Shown: positions 1-9,982, counted from the first letter of the stretch. The stretch: DNA of 64,000 nt from Pseudomonas resinovorans NBRC 106553 (GCF_000412695.1 NC_021499.1:6200001-6264000), one strand, 5' to 3'. Numbers and translations: made by a program. The notes: generated by a model from the letters alone, not told the origin.

Positions 1-1088
1 AGCCACATCGCCGTGGAGGGCACCAGGTTGGCGTTCTCCCTGGCCAGCACGCGCGGCATGGTGCCTTCCTTGGCCGCGGTGTACAGCACCTCGGAGGCCA
101 GCAGCGTCCAGGACAGGTAGGCGCCCAGCACGGAGACGATCAGGCCGACGCTGATGAAGATGGCGCCCCAGCGCCCGACCACGGCCTCCAGCACGCCCGC
201 CATCGAGGGCTGCCGCAGGGCGGCGAGGTCCGGGCGCAGCAGCACGCCGTAGGAGAGCATGGTGATCAGCATCATCAGGCACATCACACCGATGAAACCC
301 AGCACGGTGGCCGCGCCGACGTCCTTGCGGTTTTTCGCCAGGCGCGAGTAGACACTGGCGCCCTCGATCCCGATGAACACGAACACCGTCACCAGCATGG
401 TGCTGCGCACCTGGCTGAACAGGGACTCCACCTGCTCCGGCTCGATGGCCAGCGCCGCATGGCCGACCCGGCCGTAGTCATCCAGGTGCGCGAGGTCCGG
501 CACCACGTCGGTCATCGGCACGTAGCCCCAGAAGTTCATGGCGAACATGTCGCCCTTGAAGGCGAAGATCAGCACGACGATGAACAGGAAGATGGGGATC
601 ACCTTGGCCACGGTGGCGATGGTGTTGAGCGCCGCCGCCTGCTTCACCCCCCGCATGATCAGGAAGTGGAAGCCCCAGAGGATCACCGACGACACCAGCA
701 CCGCCGGCAGGGTGTCGCCTTCGCCGAAGATCGGGAAGAAGGCCCCGAGGGTGGTCTTGATCAGGATGAAGTAGAAGACGTTACCGACGCAGCTGCCGGC
801 CCAGAAGCCGAAGGCCGAGATGAAGCCCAGGTAGTCGCCGAAGCCCGCCTTGGCGTAGGCATATACCCCGGCGTCCAACTCCGGTTTTCGTTGCGCCAGG
901 CTCTGGAACACGAAGGCCAGCATCAGCATGCCGGCGCCGGCGATGGCCCAGGCGATCAACGCCCCGAAGCCCCCGGTGGCCCGGCCGAAAGTAGCCGGCA
1001 ACGAGAAGATCCCCGCCCCCACCATCGAGCCGACAACCAGCGCGCTCAATGACCAGAATGAAAGTTTTTGTTCCGCACCAGCTGCCAT
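1..1088 (-). CDS. arcD: Arginine/ornithine antiporter-like APC permease (partial, C-terminus beyond window)
   Basis: Integral inner-membrane amino acid antiporter of the APC superfamily. About 362 residues of the N-terminal part are visible and the gene runs off the left edge. The start MAAGAEQKLSF is followed at once by the family motif GSMVGAGIFSLP in TM1, then RKPELDAGVYAYAKAGFGDY and IGIEGASVYSR, which resemble ArcD of the arginine deiminase pathway. A strong ribosome site (AAGGAGG) lies 6 bases before the ATG at 1088. An ANR-like site about 85 bp upstream (1167-1180) would fit anaerobic control. A related basic amino acid or polyamine antiporter cannot be excluded, because the arcABC genes would lie outside the window. 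Confidence 0.85.
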   Translation of the reverse strand, partial: MAAGAEQKLSFWSLSALVVGSMVGAGIFSLPATFGRATGGFGALIAWAIAGAGMLMLAFVFQSLAQRKPELDAGVYAYAKAGFGDYLGFISAFGFWAGSCVGNVFYFILIKTTLGAFFPIFGEGDTLPAVLVSSVILWGFHFLIMRGVKQAAALNTIATVAKVIPIFLFIVVLIFAFKGDMFAMNFWGYVPMTDVVPDLAHLDDYGRVGHAALAIEPEQVESLFSQVRSTMLVTVFVFIGIEGASVYSRLAKNRKDVGAATVLGFIGVMCLMMLITMLSYGVLLRPDLAALRQPSMAGVLEAVVGRWGAIFISVGLIVSVLGAYLSWTLLASEVLYTAAKEGTMPRVLARENANLVPSTAMW

Positions 1089-1482
1089 GACGCCCTCCTT
1101 GGAGGTCTCTTTGGCAGTAAATGTAGAAGAAAAAATCAGAACTAGATATCCGCAAACAAGAGCCAGTTAATTAGGATCAACTAAAGTTCAAGACAAAATA
1201 TTTAAGAGAAGCTAAAGATCTTCAGAATGTCAAAAATAGCCCTGTTTTAAGGGTCTTTTAATCCTGATCCTCACAAAAACTGCAATTTTCAAGAAACAAG
1301 AGAAATAAAAGATATATGCCGAACTTGCAGATCGAGCCCCCGGGATACTGTGTTTTCAATGACTGAATCGACGTCAATAAAACGGCTTTGCGCGACGTTT
1401 TCCGGCGAATAGTTGGCTAGTTTTACTTGTCGTTTTAGTCCTGAGTTCTTGCACCCAGGACTACCGCAGGGGAAAACAACGA
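1089..1482. other. Gene-free AT-rich intergenic region
   Basis: No credible gene is seen here. The part 1110-1400 is clearly more AT-rich than the surroundings and serves as upstream region of the ArcD-like gene on the minus strand. It contains the ANR-like site listed separately. An 8-bp inverted repeat, TAGTCCTG at 1436-1443 and CAGGACTA at 1456-1463, lies just past the end of the ABC operon. It is not followed by a T-run in either direction, so I do not call it a terminator. Confidence 0.7.
1167..1180 (-). promoter_or_regulatory. ANR/DNR (FNR-type) box candidate upstream of arcD-like gene
   Basis: The minus strand reads TTGATCCTAATTAA, one mismatch from the FNR/ANR consensus TTGAT-N4-ATCAA. 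A possible -10 (TATCTA, 1143-1148 on the minus strand) would place the site centre near -38 to -41, the usual place for a class II activator. In Pseudomonas the arc operon is known to be ANR-activated. The match here is inferred from sequence alone. Confidence 0.45.
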
Positions 1483-2676
1483 CTAAAGCCGCAGCGCATC
1501 CACCGGGTGCAGTTTCGCCGCGCGCCTGGCCGGCGCCAGCCCGGCGCCTATGCCCACCAGCGCCGACAGCAGCAATGCCACCAGCACCAGCTGCGGGCTC
1601 AGGCTGAGCGGCAACCCCGGCACCAGCCAGCCCAGCAGCACCAGCAACACCCCCACCATCAGCAGCCCCAGCACGCCCCCCAGCACCGACAGCACGGTGG
1701 CTTCGGCGAGGAACAGCGCCAGCACCTGGTGGGGCGCGGCGCCCACGGCACGCAGCAGGCCGATCTCGGCGGTCCGCTCGCCGACCGTGGTGGTCATGAT
1801 GGTGAGGATGCCCACCGCGCCCACCAGCAAGGAGATCCCGCCCAACGCCGCCACACCCAGGGTGATGGTGGCGAGGATGCGGTTGAGGCTGCTCAGCAGG
1901 TCGCCCTGGGAGGTCATGCGGAAATCCTCGCGACCATGGCGCTCCACCAGCAGGCGGCGCACGGCCGTGGCGAAGGCCTCGGCGGGCGTGCTGTCGTCGA
2001 ACAGCACATGGACCTTCACCAGGCCCTCGCGGTTGAACAGGTGCTCGGCCCAGTCCACCGGTATGTAGGCGATATCGTCCAGGTCGAAGCCCAGCAGGTT
2101 GCCCTTGCTCGCCATCACCCCCACGACCCGGAAGCTCATGCCACCCACCCGCACTCGCTGGCCCAGGGGGCTGGCGCCGCCGAACAGCTCGCTGCCGAGC
2201 TTGGCCCCGAGCACCACATAGGGCGGCGTACGACCATCACGGGAGGGCGGCAGGAACTGCCCCTGGGCCATGCGCACACGCCAGGCGGCGGCCAGTTGCG
2301 AGCCGGTGCCGAGAATGTCCACCCGACGCTGCCGTCCGTTGGCCTGGATATCGCCGTTACCCTGGATGATCGGCACCACGGACTCGGCATGGGGCAGTCG
2401 CCCCAGGGCATCGGCGTCGGCGATGGTCAGCGGCCGGGCGCTGGCGATGATTCCGCCGATGCCTCCGGTGGGCAGGGTGCCGGGACGCACCGTGACGACC
2501 CGCGTGCCGAACTGCGCAAAGCTGTCCAGTACGCGATTGCGCAGCCCCTCGCCCATGGCCGTGAGCAGCGCCACGGCGGCGATGCCGATGGCCACGCCGA
2601 GCAGGGTCAGGAGGCTGCGCAGGGGCTGACTGGACAGCGCCGAGCCGCACAGTTCGAAGACATCGCGCCAGCGCAT
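1483..2676 (-). CDS. MacB-like ABC transporter permease (FtsX domain), second copy
   Basis: Inner-membrane permease of the MacB/FtsX type, 397 residues. It has an N-terminal membrane helix (LLTLLGVAIGIAAVALLTAM), a large periplasmic domain and three C-terminal helices forming the FtsX domain (RTAEIGLLRAVGAAPHQV is typical). It is the last gene of a four-gene operon. Its ATG overlaps the stop of the preceding permease gene by one base (TGATG), implying translational coupling. Two permeases with separate ATPase and periplasmic adaptor genes suggest a heterodimeric exporter or lipoprotein/peptide mechanotransmission system. The substrate cannot be read from sequence. Confidence 0.9.
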   Translation of the reverse strand: MRWRDVFELCGSALSSQPLRSLLTLLGVAIGIAAVALLTAMGEGLRNRVLDSFAQFGTRVVTVRPGTLPTGGIGGIIASARPLTIADADALGRLPHAESVVPIIQGNGDIQANGRQRRVDILGTGSQLAAAWRVRMAQGQFLPPSRDGRTPPYVVLGAKLGSELFGGASPLGQRVRVGGMSFRVVGVMASKGNLLGFDLDDIAYIPVDWAEHLFNREGLVKVHVLFDDSTPAEAFATAVRRLLVERHGREDFRMTSQGDLLSSLNRILATITLGVAALGGISLLVGAVGILTIMTTTVGERTAEIGLLRAVGAAPHQVLALFLAEATVLSVLGGVLGLLMVGVLLVLLGWLVPGLPLSLSPQLVLVALLLSALVGIGAGLAPARRAAKLHPVDALRL

Positions 2677-3886
2677 CAGCCGCTACCCTGCGGGCGCAGC
2701 GCCTGCACCGGCACCTTGGCCGCCGCGTGGTTGGCCGGCAGCCAGGCGAACAACAGGGCCGCCGTCAGGGCCAGGGTCGGCGCGCCGAGCCGTGCCCACC
2801 AGGGCGCATGCAACGGCAGGTCGCTGGCCAGTCGCGCGACCCAGAGCAGCAACTCACCCAGGGCCAAGCCGGCGGCGGAGCCGAGCACCGCCAGCAACGC
2901 CGCCTCGCCAAGAAACAGCAGGCGCACCTGCGCGGAGCTCGCTCCCACCGCCTTGAGCAGGCCGATCTCGGCGGTGCGCTGCAGCACGGCGATCCAGGTC
3001 AGGTTCATGATCAGGATGCCCGCCACCAGCAGGCTGATGGCAGCGATGCCGGCCAGCGCCAGGGTCAGGCCGTTGAGGAGGCCGTCGAAGGCGGCGAGCA
3101 TCGAATCCTGGCTGAGCAGCGTGACATCCTCTTCACCCTGGTGGCGCTCGGTCAGGGTCGCCACTATCTGCCGCCGGGCGCTGTCCAGGTAGCTCGGCCC
3201 ACGGGCCTCCACCAGCACGCGGAACAAGCCCTCGCGGTCGAACAGCGCCTCGGCGCTGGCCACCGGCACGATCAGCGCCTCGGAGAAGTCCATGCCCAGG
3301 GATTCACCGCGCTCGTCCAGCACCCCGATCACCCGGAAGCGCCGGTCGCCGGCGCGCAGCCACTGCCCCAGGGCCGAGGCGTCGCCGAACAGTGCACGGC
3401 GCAGGCGACTGCCGATCACGCAGACCTCGTCGGCCTGCCCCGGCTCCAGCTCCGGCAGTGCCCGGCCCTGGGCCAGGCGCAGTTGGCGCAGGGCGAAGAA
3501 GTCCCGCGTGGTGCCCAGGGCCAGCACCTCGCGATTGCGATTGCCATGGCTGACTTCCAGCTGCCCGGCGTGCAGCGGCGCCGCCCGGCGCACCGCCGGC
3601 AGTCGGCCGATGGCCGCGGCGTCGGCCTGGGTCAGCGGGCGCGGCGCCATGCCGGTCATGGGCGGCAGGCCGCCGGTGGTTTCATTGCGCCCGGGCAGGA
3701 CGATGAGGATGTTCCGGCCCAGCAGGGAGAACTCCCCCAGCACATAGGCCCGCGCGCCCTCGCCAATACCGCCCAGGAGGGTCACGAAGAACACCCCCAC
3801 GGCCATCGCCAGCAGCAGCATGGCACTGCGCGAACCGTGCCCGCGCAGGGCACCGAGCCAGAATCGGCACGCGTCCAGCGGGTCCA

Positions 3887-3887
<1 letters not shown>
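2676..3887 (-). CDS. MacB-like ABC transporter permease (FtsX domain), first copy
   Basis: 403-residue permease, paralogous to the next gene in the operon. It has the same layout: N-terminal helix (SAMLLLAMAVGVFFVTLLGG), periplasmic domain of about 200 residues, and a C-terminal three-helix FtsX domain with RTAEIGLLKAVGASSAQV. I chose the ATG at 3887 (MDPLDACRFWLG) because it overlaps the stop codon of the ATPase gene (TGATG). A longer reading to 3935 would run into the ATPase gene without a ribosome site. Confidence 0.9.
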
Positions 3888-4569
<682 letters not shown>

Positions 4570-4573
<4 letters not shown>

Positions 4574-5724
4574 GGTGCGCGCTCCTGGCGGTCGCCGCTG
4601 GGGCTGACCACGCTGCCATCGGCCAGCCCCTCATGCTGCAGGCTGGGAAGAATGCGGTCACCGGCGACCAGCCCACCCTTCACCTCGCTCCAGCGCCAGT
4701 TGGCCAGGCCGATCTCCACCTTCTGCTCGCGCAGGTGGCCGTTGCTCGGGTCGTAGCGCAGCACCTTGCCGCCCTCCAGCAGGCTCTCGGTGGGCACCCG
4801 CAGGGTCTGCGCGCGCTGCGCCAGGAGTATCTCCACATCGGCGCTATAGCCGCTGAGCAGCAACAGGTCCCGGGGCACCCGCTCGAAAGCCACTTCCACG
4901 TCGACGGTGCGCGCCTGCTTCTCCAGCTCGCGGACGAATGGCGCGATGCGGGTCACCCGGCCTTCGAAGCTGCGGCCGCGAAACGCGTCCAGGGTGATGC
5001 GCACCGGCATTCCGGGATGCACCAGGGCGGCGTCCACTTCGTCGATGGGGGCCTCGACATACAGGCACTGGTCGTCGATCAGGTCCACCGCCGGCGGCGT
5101 CGGGATGCCCGGCGGCGAGGGGGTGACCACTTCGCCCAGCTCGCCGTTGATCTCGGCGACTATGCCGGCGAAGGGCGCGCGCAGGGTGGCCTGGTCCATT
5201 TGCGCCAACTGCAGGTCGAGACTGGCGCGGGCCTCGCGGATCTTCGCCTCGCCGCCGCTGCACAGCAGGTGGGACAGGCGCGCACGGGTAGAACTCTGCT
5301 CCAGCAGGTCCTCGGAGGCCAGCTTGCGCTCGGCCAGGCGCTCCAGGCGCTGTTGGTCGCGGGCATCCTGGCTGGCCTGGCGGCAGCCCTGCTCGCGCAG
5401 GTTGATCTGGGCGTCGAGCCGCGCTTGGGCCTCGTCCACCCGCGCCTGCAGGTCGTCCTGGCGCAGGCGCATCAGCACGTCGCCGGCCTGCACCCGCTGT
5501 CCGGCGTGGATCAGCAGCTCGCTGACCTGGCCGCCGGTCTTGAACGACAGGTTCGCCCGCCGGCAGGCTTTCACCGTGCCCGCCCGGGTGTTGGCCACCA
5601 GGGTCGCCACTTCGCCCTGGGCCACTTCCACCAGCTGCACGGGCACCGGATCGGGGCGCGACCAGAACCCCAGCAGCGCCGCCAGGGACACGAAAATAGG
5701 AATAATTATCAGTAGCTTGCGCAT
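4570..5724 (-). CDS. HlyD/MacA-type periplasmic adaptor (membrane fusion protein)
   Basis: First gene of the export operon, 384 residues. It has an N-terminal membrane anchor (LLIIIPIFVSLAALLGFW), a biotinyl-lipoyl-like half (RANLSFKTGGQVSELLIHAG), a charged coiled-coil hairpin rich in Q, R and L at about residues 95-165, then the second lipoyl half (ATLRAPFAGIVAEINGELGE) and beta-barrel domain. This is the standard architecture of adaptors that bridge an inner-membrane ABC pump to an outer-membrane channel. No outer-membrane TolC partner is encoded nearby. Confidence 0.9.
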
Positions 5725-6076
5725 GGCTCTGACTCCATTTGCGAGCGGGTAGTCAGAGTCTAGGTGCGCGCCGAAAAGCGCTTTCGGTACCGGCGTGCCG
5801 CTTGCGCCGGGTGTTTTGCCAAGGAGATTCGATAAATCACGACCTTAGCGCTGGATAGCCCTGGCCCAGGCGTGGCGGGCCCTCTGACCACCCATGTCAA
5901 AATGCCGACAAGTGGAGCGACACTTGCGAACGCCGACTGGACAGCCGTCAAAATCAGATCGCACGCAACCCCGGTGCCCCGCTCCTGGTCGAATCCCCAG
6001 AAAGCCCTTGCCGCCTCTGCCATGCTGGTTCGAAATAGCAGTTGGCGGCCCGACAGCGCAGCACACGGAGATCGAG
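5725..6076. other. Divergent intergenic region between ABC export operon and mutarotase gene
   Basis: About 350 bp without a credible gene. On the export-operon side there is an 8-bp inverted repeat (GCTCTGAC at 5726-5733, GTCAGAGT at 5752-5759), then the perfect palindrome AAAGCGCTTT at 5775-5784. Either could be an operator. The mutarotase side ends with GGAG seven bases before its ATG. No promoter hexamers are convincing. Confidence 0.5.
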
Positions 6077-6985
6077 ATGTACGACGACACCCTGCCCACC
6101 GTGGAACAGCTGGTGGTGGATGAACTGGTCTGCTGGCGGGTGCACACCCGTCACGCGGAATTGCTGATGACCCAGCAAGGCGCCCAGGTGCTGAGCTACC
6201 AGCCCCATGGCGAAGAGCCGGTGATCTGGCTCAGCGGCCAGGCGGCTTACCAGAAGGGCAAGGCGGTGCGTGGCGGCGTACCGGTGTGCTGGCCCTGGTT
6301 CGGCGACTTGCGCCGCAACCCCGCCGAGGTCCAGGGCATGCACCAGGGCGGCCCGATCGCACCGGCCCATGGCCTGGTGCGCGAGCTCGACTGGCAACTG
6401 CTCGGCATCGACAGCGAAGGATCGGCGGTGCGCCTGGAGTTCGCCGTGGATAGTGCCGCCGAACCCCTGCCCGGCTGGCCCCATGCCGCCCAGCTCAAGC
6501 TGTCCATCCTGCTGGACGAATCCCTGCAGCTGACGCTTTCGAGCCGCAACACCAGCGACCGGCCGCTGGCGTTGAGCCAGGCCCTGCACAGCTATTTCGC
6601 CGTCAGCGACATCCGCGAGGTGGAAGTGGAAGGCCTGGACGGCTGCAGCTATATCGAGACCCTGGAAGACTGGCAACAGCGCAACCAGCAGGGAAACCTC
6701 CGGTTCAGCGGAGAAACCGACCGCATCTACCTGGCCACGCGCCAGCGCATGGCCATCCTCGACCGCGCCTGGAATCGCCGGATCGAGCTGGAGGCCCGGG
6801 GCAGCGCCTCGGCCGTGGTGTGGAACCCCTGGATCGACAAGGCCCGGCGCCTGTCGCAGTTCGCCGACGACGCCTGGCAAGGCATGCTCTGCATCGAGAC
6901 GGCGCGGGTGCTGGACGATCTGCTGGTGCTCAGACCCGACGAGGAGCACAGCATGGTGCTCAGCGTGGCCAGCAAGCCCCTCTGA
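6077..6985 (+). CDS. D-hexose-6-phosphate mutarotase (YeaD-type aldose 1-epimerase)
   Basis: 302-residue cytoplasmic enzyme that interconverts alpha and beta anomers of hexose 6-phosphates. The family motif GGVPVCWPWFG and the following HGLVRELDW are present. The catalytic His and Glu of the galactose-mutarotase fold are consistent with HSYFAVSDI and VVWNPWIDKA. I chose the ATG at 6077 (MYDDTLP) because GGAG sits at 6067-6070; the frame is open further upstream but lacks a ribosome site. It stands alone. Confidence 0.9.
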   Translation: MYDDTLPTVEQLVVDELVCWRVHTRHAELLMTQQGAQVLSYQPHGEEPVIWLSGQAAYQKGKAVRGGVPVCWPWFGDLRRNPAEVQGMHQGGPIAPAHGLVRELDWQLLGIDSEGSAVRLEFAVDSAAEPLPGWPHAAQLKLSILLDESLQLTLSSRNTSDRPLALSQALHSYFAVSDIREVEVEGLDGCSYIETLEDWQQRNQQGNLRFSGETDRIYLATRQRMAILDRAWNRRIELEARGSASAVVWNPWIDKARRLSQFADDAWQGMLCIETARVLDDLLVLRPDEEHSMVLSVASKPL

Positions 6986-7011
6986 TCATCCGGAAGCATC
7001 CATCCCGACAG

Positions 7012-7087
7012 GGTGGACCACGTTTCATCGGTCCACCATGGGAGCCCCGGTCTAACGCCGCTGGTGGATGGAAAAGCGCCATCCACC
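7012..7087. repeat. Two adjacent REP-like hairpins
   Basis: GGTGGACC (7012-7019) pairs with GGTCCACC (7030-7037). GGTGGATGG (7063-7071) pairs with CCATCCACC (7079-7087), leaving a 7-base loop. They lie between two convergent genes. This is a common form of small palindromic repeat in Pseudomonas and may also end transcription. Confidence 0.6.
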
Positions 7088-7165
7088 CTACGGTTCCGAG
7101 AACTCCCGAATTACCGCTCGTTCATGGCGCACCCGAACCGGTAGGGTGCGCCGCGCGCACCGGCG

Positions 7166-7699
7166 TCAGAGGTCCCCTTCCTCCACCAATCGCACGTTGC
7201 CGGCATCCAGGGCATAGGCGGCATCGGCCAGGTCGTTGCTGACCTTCTCCACCTTGAGGGTGCCGTCGACCCAGATGGGCGCATAGATGTCGTCCAGGGC
7301 GATGCCCTTGGGGTAGCGCACCAGCACGATCTGGTTCGGCGGCGGCGGCGGGACGTGGATGCAGGCGCCGGGGTAGGGCACCAGGAAGAACAGCGTGCTG
7401 CGGCCCTTGGCGTCGCTTTCCAGCGGCACCGGGTAGCCGCCGATATGGATCCGCTTGCCATCCAGGCCAGCCACTGTCTTGGCCGAATACATCACCGCAG
7501 GCAGGTCCTTCTGTTGCTTGAGGCCGCCCTGCTGGCCGAAGGTGCCGTCGCCCTCGGGGCTGTCGTGGCTGATTTCCGGCATGTCTTCGAGGGCCTTGCG
7601 GTCCTCGGGCGGCATCAGGTCCAACCAGTCGGTCTCGGGAAGTTCGGCACGGGCGAGGGTGCAGCAGAACAGCAACAGGAGGCAGGCAAGACGGCGCAT
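7166..7699 (-). CDS. DUF3299 family exported protein
   Basis: 177 residues with a clear signal peptide (RRLACLLLLFCCTLARA, cleavage likely after ARA), so exported to the periplasm. The core with IHIGGYPVPLE, FFLVPYPGACIHVPPPPPNQIV and a mixed beta fold matches the DUF3299 family of Pseudomonas and relatives. The family has no established function. The conserved Cys within YPGACIHVPPP is the notable residue. The start at 7699 is ATG. Confidence 0.8.
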   Translation of the reverse strand: MRRLACLLLLFCCTLARAELPETDWLDLMPPEDRKALEDMPEISHDSPEGDGTFGQQGGLKQQKDLPAVMYSAKTVAGLDGKRIHIGGYPVPLESDAKGRSTLFFLVPYPGACIHVPPPPPNQIVLVRYPKGIALDDIYAPIWVDGTLKVEKVSNDLADAAYALDAGNVRLVEEGDL

Positions 7700-7781
7700 G
7701 GGGGAACTCGCGGACAGCGGCGGTAAAGAGGGCTAAGACTAGCGTTCAGAGGCCCCGGTTCCCAGCCCCGCGAGACGGGTG

Positions 7782-8027
7782 TCAGCTTTTCTTGACCAGG
7801 CCGTAGATCACCAGCAACACCACCGCGCCTATCACCGCGCCGATGAATCCCGCGGCTTGTCCGGCCTGGTAGATACCCAGGGCCTGGCCACCGTAGGTCG
7901 CCAGCAGCGAACCGCCGATGCCGAGCAGGATCGTCATGATCCAACCCATGCTGTCGTCGCCAGGCTTGATGAAGCGCGCGATCACGCCAACGATCAGGCC
8001 GATGATGATGGTGCCGATGATGCCCAT
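7782..8027 (-). CDS. GlsB/YeaQ/YmgE family stress-response membrane protein
   Basis: 81-residue inner-membrane protein with three hydrophobic segments and the family's glycine pattern (MGIIGTIIIGLIVGVIARFI, then GGSLLATYGGQALG and GFIGAVIGAVVLLVIYG). Members are small stress-linked membrane proteins once called transglycosylase-associated. The start is supported by GGAGGGA before the ATG at 8027. It sits alone between the DUF3299 gene and purK, all on the minus strand. Confidence 0.9.
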   Translation of the reverse strand: MGIIGTIIIGLIVGVIARFIKPGDDSMGWIMTILLGIGGSLLATYGGQALGIYQAGQAAGFIGAVIGAVVLLVIYGLVKKS

Positions 8028-8091
8028 GACAGTCCCTCCGGGGTGGTTAGGGTCTGCCTGAGACTAGTCGGACGGCGGAATTCCCGCCATT

Positions 8092-8118
8092 GGCCGCCTT
8101 CGCTGGAGGAAGGCGGCC
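8092..8118 (-). terminator. Hairpin downstream of purK
   Basis: GGCCGCCTT (8092-8100) and AAGGCGGCC (8110-8118) form a perfect 9-bp stem just after the end of purK. There is no T-run behind it, so it is at best a weak or factor-assisted terminator. Confidence 0.4.
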
Positions 8119-8127
8119 GGAGGGCGA

Positions 8128-9213
8128 TCAGGCCTTGGCGACCAGCGCCTCGACGGCGGCGATCTGCCGATCGAGGGTGGCGCGGTCCGCGCTGCGCAGG
8201 GTGGCGTGGCCCACCTTGCGACCGGCCTTGAAGGCCTTGCCGTAGTGGTGCAGGTGGCAGTCGGCGACGGCCACCACTTTATCCACAGCCGGCACTTCGC
8301 CGATGAAGTTGAGCATGGCGCTTTCGCCCAGCTTGGCGGTCGAGCCCAGCGGCAGGCCGGCGACGGCGCGCAGGTGGTTCTCGAACTGGCTGCACTCGGC
8401 GCCTTCGATGGTCCAGTGGCCGGAGTTGTGCACGCGCGGGGCGATCTCGTTGGCCTTCAGGCCACCGTCCACTTCGAAGAACTCGAAGGCCAGCACGCCG
8501 ACGTAGTCGAGCTGCTTGAGCACGCGGCCGACGTAGTCCTCGGCCAGGCCCTGCAGCGGGTGCGCGGTGCTGGCGATGGACAGGCGCAGGATGCCGTTGT
8601 CGTGGGTGTTGTGCACCAGCGGGTAGAAGCGCGTCTCGCCGTCGCGGGCGCGCACCGCCACCAGGGACACTTCGCCGGTGAAGGGCACGAAGCCTTCGAG
8701 GATGCAGGGCACGCTGCCCAGTTCGGCAAAGGCGCCGGTCACGTCTTCGGCCTTGCGCAGGACCTTCTGGCCCTTGCCGTCGTAACCCAGGGTGCGGGTC
8801 TTCATCACGGCCGGCAGGCCGATGCTGGCCACCGCCGCATCGAGGTCGGCCTGGGACTGGATATCGGCGAATTCCGGGGTGGGAATGCCGAGGTCCTTGA
8901 ACATCGACTTCTCGAACCAGCGATCGCGGGCGATGCGCAGGGAGTCGGCGTTCGGGTAGACGGGCACGAACTGCGAGAGGAAGGCCACGGTCTCGGCCGG
9001 CACGCTCTCGAATTCGAAGGTCACCAGGTCCACTTCATCGGCCAGCTGGCGCAGGTGGTCCTGGTCGCCGTAGTCGGCGCGGATGTGCTCGCCCAGGGCG
9101 GCCGCGCAAGCGTCCGGCGCCGGGTCGAGGAAAGCGAAGCTCATGCCCAGCGGAGTACCCGCCAGGGCCAGCATGCGGCCGAGCTGGCCGCCACCGATTA
9201 CACCGATCTTCAT
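8128..9213 (-). CDS. purK: 5-(carboxyamino)imidazole ribonucleotide synthase
   Basis: 361-residue ATP-grasp enzyme of de novo purine synthesis. It carboxylates AIR with bicarbonate and ATP to N5-CAIR, which PurE then rearranges. The N-terminal MKIGVIGGGQLGRMLALAG, the ATP-grasp KTRTLGYDGKGQKVL and the metal-binding ANEIAPRVHNSGHW are diagnostic. It follows purE by 3 bases in one operon. The coding sequence contains one TTATCCACA word at 8279. Confidence 0.97.
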   Translation of the reverse strand: MKIGVIGGGQLGRMLALAGTPLGMSFAFLDPAPDACAAALGEHIRADYGDQDHLRQLADEVDLVTFEFESVPAETVAFLSQFVPVYPNADSLRIARDRWFEKSMFKDLGIPTPEFADIQSQADLDAAVASIGLPAVMKTRTLGYDGKGQKVLRKAEDVTGAFAELGSVPCILEGFVPFTGEVSLVAVRARDGETRFYPLVHNTHDNGILRLSIASTAHPLQGLAEDYVGRVLKQLDYVGVLAFEFFEVDGGLKANEIAPRVHNSGHWTIEGAECSQFENHLRAVAGLPLGSTAKLGESAMLNFIGEVPAVDKVVAVADCHLHHYGKAFKAGRKVGHATLRSADRATLDRQIAAVEALVAKA

Positions 9214-9216
9214 GGG

Positions 9217-9708
9217 TCAGGCCTCACGCGGGTCCGGGTTGTCCAGGACCATGTCGGTCTGCTCGCGACGGAAGTCCTTCAGCGCGACGTGGAACTTGGG
9301 GTACTTGCCGCCGAGGATGCTCGCGGCCAACAGGGCTGCGTTGATCGCACCGGCCTTGCCGATGGCCAGGGTGGCAACCGGGATGCCGGCGGGCATCTGC
9401 ACGATGGACAGCAGGGAGTCGACGCCGGACAGCATGGACGACTGCACCGGCACGCCGAGCACCGGCAGGTGGGTCTTGGCGGCACACATGCCCGGCAGGT
9501 GGGCGGCACCGCCGGCACCGGCGATGATCACCTCGATGCCACGGCCTTCGGCCTCTTCGGCGTACTGGAACAGGAGATCCGGCGTGCGGTGGGCGGAAAC
9601 CACCTTCACTTCAAAGGGGATGCCCAGCTTGTCCAGCATCTCGGTGGTGTGGCTGAGGGTGCTCCAGTCGGACTTGGAACCCATGATCACGCCTACCAGT
9701 GCGCTCAT
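9217..9708 (-). CDS. purE: N5-carboxyaminoimidazole ribonucleotide mutase
   Basis: 163-residue class I PurE, partner of PurK in purine synthesis. The motif [13 protein letters not shown] binds the substrate phosphate, and SAHRTPD carries the active-site histidine. [14 protein letters not shown] and [20 protein letters not shown] complete the signature. First gene of the purEK operon, preceded by a leader with a terminator hairpin (listed separately). Confidence 0.97.
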   Translation of the reverse strand: MSALVGVIMGSKSDWSTLSHTTEMLDKLGIPFEVKVVSAHRTPDLLFQYAEEAEGRGIEVIIAGAGGAAHLPGMCAAKTHLPVLGVPVQSSMLSGVDSLLSIVQMPAGIPVATLAIGKAGAINAALLAASILGGKYPKFHVALKDFRREQTDMVLDNPDPREA

Positions 9709-9745
9709 CGTCGTGCCTCATCAAAGTGCGCCGGTCGGCGCGACC

Positions 9746-9778
9746 AAAAACAACAAGCCACGCAATGGCGTGGCTTGT
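9746..9778 (-). terminator. Intrinsic terminator hairpin in the purE leader (attenuator candidate)
   Basis: On the minus strand an 11-bp perfect stem (ACAAGCCACGC, loop CATT, GCGTGGCTTGT) is followed by TGTTTTT. It lies between a plausible promoter (-10 TATACT at 9828-9833, predicted start near 9821) and the purE ATG at 9708, about 37 bases before the start. A terminator in a 5' leader implies attenuation or a released leader RNA. No leader peptide is visible. Confidence 0.6.
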
Positions 9779-9827
9779 CTGCAATGTGGGCCGTACCGCG
9801 GGGTGCGCTGCCGGCCGAAGGCCGCGC

Positions 9828-9833
9828 AGTATA
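9828..9833 (-). promoter_or_regulatory. Probable purE promoter -10 element
   Basis: The minus strand reads TTATACTG, giving the -10 TATACT. It is the best promoter match in the purE upstream region and would give a leader of about 113 nucleotides. The -35 is weak. Confidence 0.4.
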
Positions 9834-9982
9834 ACGCAAAGCCGCAGCCGGCGTGCATTTGCCCTTACCGCTCGTCCAAAGCTCCGTCGCACGGCCATGG
9901 ATGCCGCTAAACCTTGCTCCAGGGCAATGCCGGCGACCGCCAGCCGCGCACAATCGGAATCCCCACCAAGGAAGTGCAAGCC

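Noticed and set aside
459..1052. Plus-strand 197-codon frame at the left edge
   Set aside because: It is antisense to the ArcD-like permease and has the His/Glu/Gly-rich composition of a reverse-frame artefact.
1436..1463. Terminator of the ABC export operon
   Set aside because: The 8-bp inverted repeat is followed by A residues, not T, in the direction of the operon.
5771..5787. LacI-family operator controlling the mutarotase gene
   Set aside because: AAAGCGCTTT fits such sites loosely, but no LacI gene is nearby and the site is far (about 290 bp) from the mutarotase start.
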